DNA from: Flavobacteriaceae bacterium
GTDB lineage: Bacteria > Bacteroidota > Bacteroidia > Flavobacteriales > Flavobacteriaceae
NCBI GenBank assembly: GCA_947452415.1
Contig: CANGCT010000020.1
Coordinates: 1-36,139, forward strand
Length of the DNA: 36,139 nucleotides
Direction of reading: 5' to 3'
In this document: positions 24,153-32,668 of the stretch, in pieces
Numbering within the stretch: position 1 is the stretch's first letter
Layout of the letters: every line of letters starts with the position of its first letter
Position numbers and translations under genes: made by a program
The notes under the pieces: generated by a model
Told to the model about the DNA's origin: nothing
Databases searched by the model: none
The model's input: the letters and a program-made list of their open reading frames with translations, nothing else

Positions 24153-25847
24153 TTATGATTTTAACTCCACATTTTTATTTTCTCCATCAACCAATACTTT
24201 TATTAATGCATGTTTGGAAAGTCCCTTCATTGCTGCATCCCATTTTTTACCACTTAAGGCGGCACGCTCTTTTAATTGTGCTAAAGGCTGATTGTTTTCT
24301 TCTTTTAAAAGACTTACTAATGCTTTTTCGTCCTCGGTTAATTCAACTTGTTTTTTCTCTGGTCGCATTTGCGGAAAGAAAAGCACTTCTTGAATGGAAG
24401 CATTATTAGTTAGAAACATTATCAATCGGTCCATTCCAATTCCTAAACCAGAAGTTGGTGGCATACCATATTCTAAAGCTCTTAAGAAATCATTATCAAT
24501 AAATTGTGTTGCTTCGTCATCACCACGTTCTGCCAATTTTAATTGTGATTCAAAACGTTCTCTTTGATCTATTGGGTCGTTCAATTCCGAATATGCATTG
24601 GCTATTTCTTTACCACATACCATCAATTCAAAACGCTCCGTTAATTCTGGATTGTTGCGGTGTTCTTTACATAAAGGCGACATCTCTTTTGGATAATCGG
24701 TAATGAAAGTAGGCTGAATGAAATTTCCTTCGCATTTGGCTCCAAAAATTTCATCAATTAACTTTCCTTTTCCCATTGTAGCATCTACTTCAATTCCCAT
24801 AGATCTTGCTGCCTCAAACAATTCCGCTTCACTTTTTCCAGAAATATCAAAATCCGTAAAGTTTTTTATAGCATCGGTCATGGTTACCCGTGCATAAGGC
24901 GCTTTGAAACTTACTTTATGTTCGCCAAAAGTTGCATCGGTAGTTCCATTAACTTCCATAGCGCAATAATCTAACAAGTTTTCGGTAAATTCCATCATCC
25001 AATTATAGTCTTTGTAGGCTACATAAATTTCCATAGCGGTAAATTCCGGATTGTGAGTTCGATCCATTCCTTCGTTTCTAAAGTTTTTAGAAAATTCAAA
25101 AACACCATCAAAACCACCTACAATTAATCGTTTTAAATACAATTCGTTGGCAATTCGCATGTACAAAGGAATGTCTAAACTATTATGATGGGTAATAAAT
25201 GGTCTAGCTGCTGCCCCACCCGCTATAGATTGTAATACGGGAGTTTCCACCTCCATATAGCCTGCTGCATTGAAATAATTTCGCATGGCCGTAAAAAGTT
25301 TGGTTCTTTTGATAAAAACTTCTTTCACTTGCGGATTCACAACTAAATCTACATATCGCATTCGGTAACGCAATTCGGCATCGTTAAATGCGTCGTGCAC
25401 GTTTCCTTCTTCGTCTGTCTTTGGTAATGGCAATGGTCGTAACGTTTTGCTTAAAAAAGTAAATCCATCAACACGAACACATTGCGCTCCTACTTTGGTA
25501 GTGAATAGTTCCCCTTCAATACCTATAAAATCTCCTAAATCGGTTAGTTTTTTAAACACTTGGTTGAAGGTAGTTTTATCTTCTCCCGGGCACATTACAT
25601 CCCGATTAAGATACAACTGCATTCTGCCTTCACTATCTTGCAATTCGGCAAAGCAAGCCTTTCCTTGATCGCGAACACTCATCAATCTTCCTGCAAGAAT
25701 AACCTTCTTTCCTTCTTCAAAGTTTTCCTTAACTTGCTTTGAAGTATGGTCGACTGGAAATAAATTGGCTGGATAAGGATTAATTCCTAGCGCACGTAAA
25801 GCGTCTAGTTTATCTCTTCTAATGATTTCTTGTTCTGAAAGTTGCAT
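24153..25847 (-). CDS. lysS: Lysyl-tRNA synthetase, class II
   Basis: 564 residues. Charges tRNA-Lys. An OB-fold anticodon-binding domain (about 45-140, VILAGRLMSVRDQGKACFAE) is followed by the class II core: motif 1 near AAGYMEVETPVLQSIAGG (about 194-211), motif 2 FRNEGMDRTHNPEFTAMEIY (256-275) and motif 3 GLGIGMDRLIMFLTN (467-481). About 60 residues beyond the usual end (PEKKQVELTEDEKALVSLLK, then KKWDAAMKGLSKHALIKV) form an extra helical, HTH-like extension common in Bacteroidetes lysS. A promoter box lies 20 bases before the ATG. Confidence 0.97.
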   Translation of the reverse strand: MQLSEQEIIRRDKLDALRALGINPYPANLFPVDHTSKQVKENFEEGKKVILAGRLMSVRDQGKACFAELQDSEGRMQLYLNRDVMCPGEDKTTFNQVFKKLTDLGDFIGIEGELFTTKVGAQCVRVDGFTFLSKTLRPLPLPKTDEEGNVHDAFNDAELRYRMRYVDLVVNPQVKEVFIKRTKLFTAMRNYFNAAGYMEVETPVLQSIAGGAAARPFITHHNSLDIPLYMRIANELYLKRLIVGGFDGVFEFSKNFRNEGMDRTHNPEFTAMEIYVAYKDYNWMMEFTENLLDYCAMEVNGTTDATFGEHKVSFKAPYARVTMTDAIKNFTDFDISGKSEAELFEAARSMGIEVDATMGKGKLIDEIFGAKCEGNFIQPTFITDYPKEMSPLCKEHRNNPELTERFELMVCGKEIANAYSELNDPIDQRERFESQLKLAERGDDEATQFIDNDFLRALEYGMPPTSGLGIGMDRLIMFLTNNASIQEVLFFPQMRPEKKQVELTEDEKALVSLLKEENNQPLAQLKERAALSGKKWDAAMKGLSKHALIKVLVDGENKNVELKS

Positions 25848-25867
25848 ATAATAGCTTTTAAGCCTGC

Positions 25868-25875
25868 AAATATAA
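25868..25875 (-). promoter_or_regulatory. -7 promoter box of lysS
   Basis: Minus-strand TATATTTG matches TAnnTTTG and is followed by CAGG. It gives a leader of only about a dozen bases. A repeat element (25911-25962) lies directly upstream. Confidence 0.55.
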
Positions 25876-25910
25876 TAAAAGATTAGCGATTGCGTAATTT
25901 AGAATTCACA

Positions 25911-25962
25911 TTTTTGCAGGAAACAATTCTGGGTAAGTATTAAAATTTCGGCACAAAAAAAA
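25911..25962 (-). repeat. Promoter-upstream repeat, copy 1 (lysS)
   Basis: Plus-strand text runs from TTTTTGCAG through an AT-rich middle to TTCGGCAC and an A8 tract. It aligns end to end with 29266-29320 upstream of ppa (same ends, diverged middle). It sits between the hppA terminator and the lysS promoter. Confidence 0.55.
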
Positions 25963-25986
25963 TGCCTCACTTTCGTATGGCATTTT
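25955..25986 (-). terminator. Intrinsic terminator of hppA
   Basis: Stem AAAATGCC (25959-25966) with GGCATTTT (25979-25986), followed on the minus strand by a T run. It lies 21 bases after the hppA stop codon. Confidence 0.8.
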
Positions 25987-26007
25987 ATTATAAAACGTTT
26001 TGGAAAA

Positions 26008-28575
26008 CTATTCCATTGCTTCCACTTTAGCTTTTACATCTTTTAAAGATCCTTCAAAAACTTGTGTAGTTGCTTTTCCTTTTTCAGTAGTAATTACAGT
26101 AGCCTTAGCTTTTCCATTATTATTAGTAATAGTTACATTCACATTTTTATCTCCTTTTTCTGCACAACAAGATTTAGATTTTCCTTCTTCACATTCTTTT
26201 GGAGCAACAAATTTTCCGTTGGCATCATAATGTGACAAACACATTTCTTTTTGCTCTGGAGAACATTTAAGACTGTCGCACATTGCTGCACATTCGTCTT
26301 TAGTCATTGTAGCACATTTGCTCATGTCACATTTGCTCATGTCTTCTGAACATTCTGAAGACATTTTAATAATACATTTCATTTCTTTTCCTTCTGGAGC
26401 AGTACCGTTTCCTAATATTGGAGCGATTACTAAACCTATCAAACAAGTTAATTTGATTAAGATGTTCATAGATGGACCTGAAGTATCTTTAAATGGATCT
26501 CCTACAGTATCTCCAGTTACAGCAGCTTTGTGAGCATCGGAACCTTTGAAAGTCATTTCTCCATTAATTTCAACACCTGCTTCAAATGATTTTTTAGCAT
26601 TATCCCAAGCACCTCCAGCATTATTTTGGAACACAGCCCAAAGAACACCTGACACTGTAACTCCTGCCATATATCCGCCTAACATTTCAGCGATTAACAT
26701 ATTATTATCTCCGTAAACTAATTTACCTAATAGTACAATTGCAATTGGGAAACCAATTGTCATCACTCCTGGCAACATCATTTCGCGTAAAGCAGCTTTA
26801 GTAGAAATATCAACACATTTTGCGTATTCTGGTTTTCCAGTTCCTTCCATAATTCCTGGAATTTCTTTAAACTGACGACGTACTTCATATACCATATCCA
26901 TTGCCGCTTTACCTACAGAGTTCATTGCTAATGCAGAGAAAACTACAGGGATCATTCCTCCAACAAATAACATTGCTAATACTGGCGCTTTAAAGATATT
27001 GATACCATCAATTCCTGTAAAAGTTACATAAGCAGCAAATAATGCTAATGAAGTTAATGCAGCAGAAGCGATTGCAAAACCTTTTCCTGTTGCAGCTGTT
27101 GTGTTACCAACTGAATCCAAAATATCCGTACGAGTACGAACTTCTTTAGGTAATTCACTCATTTCAGCAATTCCACCAGCGTTATCTGAAATTGGTCCGA
27201 AAGCGTCAATTGCTAATTGCATTGCAGTTGTAGCCATCATTGCAGAAGCAGCCAAAGCAACCCCATAGAATCCAGCAAAAGCATACGATGCCCAAATAGC
27301 ACCTGCAAATAACAAAACCGTTGGGAAAGTAGAAATCATACCAGTAGCTAAACCAGCGATTACGTTAGTTCCTGCACCTGTGGAGGATTTTTGTACAATT
27401 GCCAAAACTGGTTTTGTACCTAAACCTGTATAATATTCTGTAACTGATGAAATTGTTGCTCCAACTACCAATCCTACAATTGTAGCATAGAAAACTCTCA
27501 TTGAAGAAATATCTTTCAATCCTTCACCAAAGAAACTCATTTTCATTGTTTCTGGTAACATCAATTTTACTAAAACAAAACAAGCAATAGCTGTTAATGC
27601 AATAGAAATCCAGTTACCTATATTTAATGCTTTTTGTACTTGAGCTTCTTTAGCATTGTCATCTGAAATTTTCACAACCATTGTTCCTATAATAGAAAAC
27701 AAGATTCCGAAACCTGCAATTGCCATTGGTAATAAAATTGGTCCAATTCCGCCGAAAGCATCTTGAATCATTCCGCCCATATCTTTAATCACATAGTTTC
27801 CAAGAACCATAGCCGCAAGAACGGTAGCAACATAAGAACCAAATAAATCGGCACCCATTCCTGCAACATCTCCAACGTTATCTCCAACGTTATCTGCAAT
27901 AGTAGCAGGATTACGTGGATCATCTTCTGGAATTCCAGCTTCTACTTTACCAACTAAATCCGCACCTACATCGGCAGCTTTAGTATAAATACCACCACCA
28001 ACACGAGCAAACAATGCAATAGATTCTGCTCCAAGAGAAAATCCAGCAAGAGTTTCTAACACTTTAGTCATGTCTTCTGTAGAAGTCCAAACGCCACCCA
28101 TAAAGAAATGGAAAAAGAAAATAAAGAAGCCTGTAAGACCTAAAACTGCTAAACCAGCAACTCCAAGACCCATTACGGTTCCACCACCAAAAGAAACTTT
28201 TAATGCTTGTGGCAAACTAGTACGAGCGGCTTGCGTAGTACGTACGTTAGTTTTGGTAGCAATTTTCATTCCCATATTTCCAGCTAAAGCTGAAAAGAAA
28301 GCTCCAAAAATAAATGCTATTACAATTAATATGTGTGTTGTAGGAACCACAAAAGAAATTCCTGCTAAAACAATACTTGCTAAAACTACGAATATTGCCA
28401 ATAAGCGGTATTCTGCTTTAAGAAAAGCCAAAGCACCTTCGTAGATATAATCTGAAATTTCTTTCATTTTGCCGTCTCCGGCATCTTGTTTTAATACCCA
28501 AGATCTTTTGATTGCCATAAAAGCTAATCCAATTATTGCCATAACTATTGGCACATAAATCATCAATGATTCCAT
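26008..28575 (-). CDS. hppA: Membrane-bound (ion-pumping) pyrophosphatase with Cys-rich C-terminal tail
   Basis: 855 residues from MESLMIYVPIVMAIIGL. Hydrolyses pyrophosphate and pumps H+ or Na+. Catalytic signatures: DVGADLVGKVEAGIPEDDPR, then ADNVGDNVGDVAGMGADLFG; later DAFGPISDNAGGIAEM and GDTVGDPFKDTSGPSMNIL. The motif GNTTAATGKG carries Ala and Gly at the two positions that are Lys and Thr in K+-independent enzymes, so the K+-dependent class is indicated. The upstream open frame (to 28656) overlaps the ppa terminator and is rejected. Unusual: the last 124 residues (26011-26382) follow the final membrane segment and hold 11 cysteines, then a short strand-rich end. Confidence 0.95.
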   Translation of the reverse strand: MESLMIYVPIVMAIIGLAFMAIKRSWVLKQDAGDGKMKEISDYIYEGALAFLKAEYRLLAIFVVLASIVLAGISFVVPTTHILIVIAFIFGAFFSALAGNMGMKIATKTNVRTTQAARTSLPQALKVSFGGGTVMGLGVAGLAVLGLTGFFIFFFHFFMGGVWTSTEDMTKVLETLAGFSLGAESIALFARVGGGIYTKAADVGADLVGKVEAGIPEDDPRNPATIADNVGDNVGDVAGMGADLFGSYVATVLAAMVLGNYVIKDMGGMIQDAFGGIGPILLPMAIAGFGILFSIIGTMVVKISDDNAKEAQVQKALNIGNWISIALTAIACFVLVKLMLPETMKMSFFGEGLKDISSMRVFYATIVGLVVGATISSVTEYYTGLGTKPVLAIVQKSSTGAGTNVIAGLATGMISTFPTVLLFAGAIWASYAFAGFYGVALAASAMMATTAMQLAIDAFGPISDNAGGIAEMSELPKEVRTRTDILDSVGNTTAATGKGFAIASAALTSLALFAAYVTFTGIDGINIFKAPVLAMLFVGGMIPVVFSALAMNSVGKAAMDMVYEVRRQFKEIPGIMEGTGKPEYAKCVDISTKAALREMMLPGVMTIGFPIAIVLLGKLVYGDNNMLIAEMLGGYMAGVTVSGVLWAVFQNNAGGAWDNAKKSFEAGVEINGEMTFKGSDAHKAAVTGDTVGDPFKDTSGPSMNILIKLTCLIGLVIAPILGNGTAPEGKEMKCIIKMSSECSEDMSKCDMSKCATMTKDECAAMCDSLKCSPEQKEMCLSHYDANGKFVAPKECEEGKSKSCCAEKGDKNVNVTITNNNGKAKATVITTEKGKATTQVFEGSLKDVKAKVEAME

Positions 28576-28608
28576 ATAATATTTATTAATTATTAAATAA
28601 ATTGTCTG

Positions 28609-28616
28609 CAAATATA
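28609..28616 (-). promoter_or_regulatory. -7 promoter box of hppA
   Basis: Minus-strand TATATTTG matches TAnnTTTG, 33 bases before the ATG at 28575 and downstream of the ppa terminator. This shows that hppA is its own unit despite following ppa. Confidence 0.55.
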
Positions 28617-28629
28617 ACAAAACATTAAT

Positions 28630-28667
28630 AAATAAAAAAAGCAATATTCCTTTCAAAATATTGCTTT
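28630..28667 (-). terminator. Intrinsic terminator of ppa
   Basis: Perfect 11-bp stem AAAGCAATATT (28638-28648) with AATATTGCTTT (28657-28667), and a T-rich tail on the minus strand. It lies 21 bases after the ppa stop codon. Confidence 0.88.
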
Positions 28668-28688
28668 CTCATTTATTTGCGTTAAATT

Positions 28689-29219
28689 TTACTTTATACT
28701 AAATAAACCCTCTGGTTTATTTGGAATTTGCTCAAAACGTTCAACACATTCTTTAATAATGTCTTGTGCTTCTTTTAAATCTCCCCAGCCTCCAACATCT
28801 ACAATTTTATTTTCAAGATCTTTATATACTTGAAAAAAATGTTCGATTTCTTTTAATAAATGGGGATTAATATCGGATAAATTTTCTAATGAATTCCAGA
28901 TGGGATCGGAAACGGGAACACAGATTATTTTATCGTCAGGGCCTTTATCGTCTGCCATATGAAAAACCCCAATAGGCTTTACTTCCATTACACATCCGGG
29001 AAATGTTGGTTCATTTACTAATACCAATACGTCTAATGGGTCGCCGTCAAGAGCTAAAGTTTCTGGAATAAAGCCATAATCGGCTGGATACATCATGGAG
29101 GAGAATAACATTCTATCGAAACGCATGCGTTTTATTTCGAAATCGTATTCGTATTTATTTCTACTTCCTCTTGGTATTTCGATTAATACATCGAAAGATT
29201 TAAGTTTTGCTGCGATCAT
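28689..29219 (-). CDS. ppa: Soluble inorganic pyrophosphatase (family I)
   Basis: 176 residues, full length for the family. Cytosolic, Mg2+-dependent hydrolysis of pyrophosphate made by biosynthesis. Seen: the N-terminal EIPRGSRNKYEYD (about 14-26), MYPADYGFIPETLALDGDPL (about 43-62) with the metal-binding DGDPLDV at 58-64, and DDKIICVPVSDP near 95-106. Its neighbour downstream is the membrane pyrophosphatase, so two enzymes for the same substrate lie side by side, each with its own promoter and terminator. The promoter box is at 29245-29252. Confidence 0.97.
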   Translation of the reverse strand: MIAAKLKSFDVLIEIPRGSRNKYEYDFEIKRMRFDRMLFSSMMYPADYGFIPETLALDGDPLDVLVLVNEPTFPGCVMEVKPIGVFHMADDKGPDDKIICVPVSDPIWNSLENLSDINPHLLKEIEHFFQVYKDLENKIVDVGGWGDLKEAQDIIKECVERFEQIPNKPEGLFSIK

Positions 29220-29240
29220 TTTATTATATGTTTGTTTGTA

Positions 29241-29276
29241 CCTGCAAAAATAAACTATACTTAAGTATTTTGCAGG
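29241..29276 (-). promoter_or_regulatory. ppa promoter inside an inverted repeat
   Basis: Minus-strand -7 box TATTTTTG (29245-29252) is followed by CAGG. The same string, TATTTTGCAGG, is present in the opposite direction at 29266-29276, so the -7 region forms an 11-bp inverted repeat around a 13-base spacer. Confidence 0.55.
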
Positions 29277-29320
29277 AAAAAACCGCTTAGGAATTCCTAA
29301 TAATTCGCACTAAAAAAAAT
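29266..29320 (-). repeat. Promoter-upstream repeat, copy 2 (ppa)
   Basis: Plus-strand text runs from TTTTGCAGGAAA to TTCGCAC and A8, matching the copy before lysS. The middle here holds a perfect 14-base palindrome TTAGGAATTCCTAA (29287-29300) that the lysS copy lacks. Confidence 0.6.
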
Positions 29321-29925
29321 CAATCTTGTTTTTTTATTGCTCTTTTTTTTAATAGATAATAATGCCAAAGTAAAAATGAGGCAAAAGTTCGGTGTGGACT
29401 CCAAGAATTAGTGAAGTTTTGAAGCTCTGATTTATCGTTTATTTGATATAATTCTTTCATAGTGTTTACAATTGCAATGTCGCCAAGGGGAATGATATCG
29501 GGGGCTTGCAAACAAAACATTAAATAAACTTCAATACTCCAGTTGCCAACTCCTTTAATTGTTATGAGTTCTTTTCGGATTTGGGCTTCGGATTTGGAAG
29601 TAAAAGTTGCAAAATCTATTTCATTGGAAATTACTTTGGAAGCTAAATCTTTTAGATAACTACTTTTTTGACGGGAAACTCCGCAATTCCGCAATTCCTC
29701 ATCCGTTGCTTTAAGTAGTATTTCGGGAGTAATAGATTTAAAATAATTTTCTATTTTTAGAAAGCACGCTTTTGCAGAAGCAATAGAAACTTGCTGTTCA
29801 AGAATAATATGACACATAGAAGCAAAACCTTCTTCGCGCTTTTGGATTATTGGATGTCTGAAATTCTCTAAAATGTATTTTAGTGTTTGGTCTTTAGAAC
29901 TTAAATAGTTGATTGCTTCTTGCAT
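29320..29925 (-). CDS. AlkA-like DNA-3-methyladenine glycosylase (HhH-GPD family)
   Basis: 201 residues. Removes alkylated bases, starting base-excision repair. The helix-hairpin-helix LITIKGVGNWSIEVYLMFCL (about 120-139) is followed by the catalytic Asp D149 in IIPLGDIAIVNTMKELY, the arrangement of AlkA and related glycosylases. There is no Fe-S cluster Cys loop, which excludes the endonuclease III/MutY branch. FASMCHIILEQQVSIASAKA (about 34-53) is also typical. It lacks the N-terminal domain of E. coli AlkA, as many short bacterial forms do. Repeat copy C lies just upstream of its start. Confidence 0.92.
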   Translation of the reverse strand: MQEAINYLSSKDQTLKYILENFRHPIIQKREEGFASMCHIILEQQVSIASAKACFLKIENYFKSITPEILLKATDEELRNCGVSRQKSSYLKDLASKVISNEIDFATFTSKSEAQIRKELITIKGVGNWSIEVYLMFCLQAPDIIPLGDIAIVNTMKELYQINDKSELQNFTNSWSPHRTFASFLLWHYYLLKKRAIKKQD

Positions 29926-29935
29926 AGTTTTTATT

Positions 29936-30078
29936 TAGCCCAGATAGGAATGAAAAGCCCGGAACTTTGAAAAGTAGTTTTTCTTGGCATAAAAAAGCGA
30001 CCAAAGGAAGCTCTTTTTAGGCTATAGAAAAACACTTTTCAAAGTGAGGACTTGTAATGAATAGCTGGAATAGCTTCT
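29936..30078 (-). repeat. Dispersed hairpin repeat, copy C
   Basis: Plus-strand text: TAGCCCAGATAGGAATGAAA, a 20-bp stem with one bulged base (29964-29984 with 30026-30045), then CTTGTAATGAATAGCTGGAA and TAGCTTCT. It starts 25 bases after the DUF5686 gene's stop codon read along the minus strand. Same flanks as copies A and B, but the longest hairpin and a much longer interior. Confidence 0.78.
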
Positions 30079-30102
30079 GATTGCTTCGAAAGTTTGCAAT
30101 GA

Positions 30103-32589
30103 CTAGAAGTAAAACCCAAATTCTCCTTTAATGGTAAAATTATTGGTTCCTGGAACGTCTCTGTAATTCCCTCTAAAACTGGCATCGATTCTAAAAACTT
30201 TAAAGATATTTCCAATACCAACGCTGTATTCCCAATAGGGAGTTGTTGGTGCTTTGTAGATTAATCCAGAAGCATTTAGCAATTTATTTTCGTTAGAAAT
30301 ATCGCCATAAACGGTTCTTGCACCAATAATTTCTCTCCAATTTAGTTTTTTCATAATTGGGATTCTTGAGAACAATCGGCCTTGAAAATTGTGCTCCCAC
30401 TGCAAAGTGGCATATCTATCGGATACAAATTCGTAGAAATTTAAGTTGCTAAAGGTATTTCCGATAACAAAATAAGTTTGATTACCCGGAATTACACTCA
30501 TTAACCCTAACGGGACTTGCCCAAAAGTCTTACCTAATTCCATGGTAAGATTAGTTCTTCCTAGCGGCCCAATTAATATTGGTTGCTTGTAATATAATTG
30601 TAGCCTGCTATAATCAAAATCACTATGCATCAACCCTTTAAATCCTTGGCTATAATTGACGAAAATCCTACTATATGGGTTATCTACAATGGATCGTTCT
30701 ACTCCATAGCCTGAAGTCTTTTTATTTGGGGTATATTCTACTTGAAGATTTACTTCTGATTGTTTTACCAAACTTTTGGTAGTGGTGTACGTATCGTCTG
30801 CATAATAATCTAAGCTAAATGTAGACGATGCCGATTCTAAAGTTCTATAAGAAAATCCTGTTTCGAAAGTTAAATTTTTCACAGGTTCAATTTCAATGGA
30901 AGCAGTAGATAAATTGATGTTGGTTAATTTCCCGTTATTACCTGAACTAAACACACTAGACGAAGCATAACTTCTACCTAGAACATCACTAGTTGTGGTT
31001 AAACTTGCCCCTATTTGTTCAATATCTCTTCGGTTTCCTACCGAAATAATAATTCGGTTTTTGGTATCAATCATCCATTTTCCAGACAAACCATATTTGA
31101 ATTTATTATCTTGAAATCCGTAAGCAGTATATCCTTGTAAACGCCATTTATCGTTGTGTCCAAAGTAGGTTCTACCCCCTACCCTCAAACGCCAACCTTC
31201 TACAACATTGTATCCAAAAGTGGAAAAAATAGGGCCGTAATCAAAATTATGATAATTAATATATCCGCTACCCAATATGGTAACGAAATTATACATTTGC
31301 TTGAACTTCTTAATAGTTTTAAGTGTGTCCAGCATTTTATATACTCCAACCTCATCTTTGTTTAGTTTTTCAAAACGATGTTTTTCCCAATAGTCATTGT
31401 CTTTTGTAAATACGGCGTTGTCTACAAAATTCACTTCTTCTTTATAAAATTTCTCAGGCTTGGTTTCATTAAATTTATGATTTCTAAACAAAGTGGTTCG
31501 TTTTCCATAAACGCCTTTGGATTCTTCTTTTTTGTTCAAAGCAAAATCGGACATCATGTAATCTCGAGTTAACAGAAAAACCGAGTCGTTTTGTAAATCA
31601 AATTCTTGTTCAATATAAATATCTTTCACCCAGTTAATATTGGCACTTTTAGAAACTGCCATGTTAATTGTTTTGATAGCAAAAGTGGAATCATTAACCC
31701 AAAAGTCGCCTTTAAAGGTCAATTCGTTTTTTCTTCTTGGATAAAAATCAATATTGTAACACCATTTATTATCTACAAAAGCACTATCGCGAAGCACATA
31801 ATTATAGACATCAATTCCGGTTGTTGAAAGGGGACTAGTAAAACTTTTATCAAAAAAGGTTAAGTGATTGTTGTAAATATTGTAGTCATTATACAAATCT
31901 TTCATGAACGTATTGACGCCTTCCCCATTACTCAATCCTGAATTTTTATTGGCTTTAAGAATTTCTTTTTCTTTATTTATTTTATTATCACCATACACAT
32001 CATACAATGATTCGTTTATGAAAATAGGTAAATAGGTTTTTCCGGTAACCTTAGATGTATCCATTTTATTAAAAACAAATTCCATTCCTTTAAACACTTT
32101 GCTTTTCATGAAAGCACTATCGATGGTATTTAAATCAAATTCTATTTTTTCGTATTTTTCATATTGGTATTGGTTAAAAATTCGCAAGCCATTTTTTCTT
32201 TTACGCTCCCAAATTTTTCTAAGTATTGCTAGTGCTGGGTTGTTTTTTTTAGATGTCTTTCCTTTAAAGATTACCACTTCCTGCAACGTGATTTCACCAT
32301 CTAAAACTACTTTCATATTGTACGTTACTGCTTTTGCAAGAGAAACGTCCTTAGTAGTGTAGCCAACAAATGCAATAGCAATTGCAGTATAGGTTTTAGA
32401 AGATTCCAAATAAAATTTTCCGTTTTCATCACTTACCGTTCCTTCATTGGATCCTTTAAAAACTATATTGGCATACGAAATGGGTTGGTTTTTTTTATCA
32501 ACAACAACCCCACCTACTTTGGTTTGTGCAGAAATGATAGTTGTAAAACAGAAAATAAATAAAATGGGAAATACTAATTTTTTCAACAT
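30103..32589 (-). CDS. DUF5686 family outer-membrane protein with carboxypeptidase-regulatory-like domain
   Basis: 828 residues. Signal peptide MLKKLVFPILFIFCFTTIISAQ; carboxypeptidase-regulatory-like domain about 23-105 (GGVVVDKKNQPISYANIVFK, then GTVSDENGKFYLES). The DUF5686 core follows with NPALAILRKIWERKRKNGLR, FNQYQYEKYEKIEFDLNTID and YNIDFYPRRKNELTFKGDFW, and a C-terminal beta-barrel-like part ending FTIKGEFGFYF. This is a Bacteroidetes family of unknown function, probably a barrel in the outer membrane. It is flanked by the pdhB terminator and repeat copy C, so it is a single-gene unit. Confidence 0.9.
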   Translation of the reverse strand: MLKKLVFPILFIFCFTTIISAQTKVGGVVVDKKNQPISYANIVFKGSNEGTVSDENGKFYLESSKTYTAIAIAFVGYTTKDVSLAKAVTYNMKVVLDGEITLQEVVIFKGKTSKKNNPALAILRKIWERKRKNGLRIFNQYQYEKYEKIEFDLNTIDSAFMKSKVFKGMEFVFNKMDTSKVTGKTYLPIFINESLYDVYGDNKINKEKEILKANKNSGLSNGEGVNTFMKDLYNDYNIYNNHLTFFDKSFTSPLSTTGIDVYNYVLRDSAFVDNKWCYNIDFYPRRKNELTFKGDFWVNDSTFAIKTINMAVSKSANINWVKDIYIEQEFDLQNDSVFLLTRDYMMSDFALNKKEESKGVYGKRTTLFRNHKFNETKPEKFYKEEVNFVDNAVFTKDNDYWEKHRFEKLNKDEVGVYKMLDTLKTIKKFKQMYNFVTILGSGYINYHNFDYGPIFSTFGYNVVEGWRLRVGGRTYFGHNDKWRLQGYTAYGFQDNKFKYGLSGKWMIDTKNRIIISVGNRRDIEQIGASLTTTSDVLGRSYASSSVFSSGNNGKLTNINLSTASIEIEPVKNLTFETGFSYRTLESASSTFSLDYYADDTYTTTKSLVKQSEVNLQVEYTPNKKTSGYGVERSIVDNPYSRIFVNYSQGFKGLMHSDFDYSRLQLYYKQPILIGPLGRTNLTMELGKTFGQVPLGLMSVIPGNQTYFVIGNTFSNLNFYEFVSDRYATLQWEHNFQGRLFSRIPIMKKLNWREIIGARTVYGDISNENKLLNASGLIYKAPTTPYWEYSVGIGNIFKVFRIDASFRGNYRDVPGTNNFTIKGEFGFYF

Positions 32590-32607
32590 GCGTAATCAAA
32601 ATTAAAT

Positions 32608-32649
32608 TTTAAAAAAAAAAGCTTCATCTGGATTTCTCCGATGAAGCTT
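32608..32649 (-). terminator. Intrinsic terminator of pdhB
   Basis: Stem AAGCTTCATC (32619-32628) with GATGAAGCTT (32640-32649), followed on the minus strand by about ten T. It lies 19 bases after the pdhB stop codon. Confidence 0.88.
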
Positions 32650-32668
32650 CAAATATAATAGATAATTA

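Noticed and set aside
26318-26533. Plus-strand ORF opposite the Cys-rich hppA tail
   Set aside because: No family match and no promoter; the hppA frame is continuous through the tail, so the tail is not a separate antisense gene.
28070-28444. 124-codon plus-strand ORF inside hppA
   Set aside because: Antisense shadow; Lys/Pro/Ala-rich translation reflects the membrane-protein codons of hppA on the other strand.
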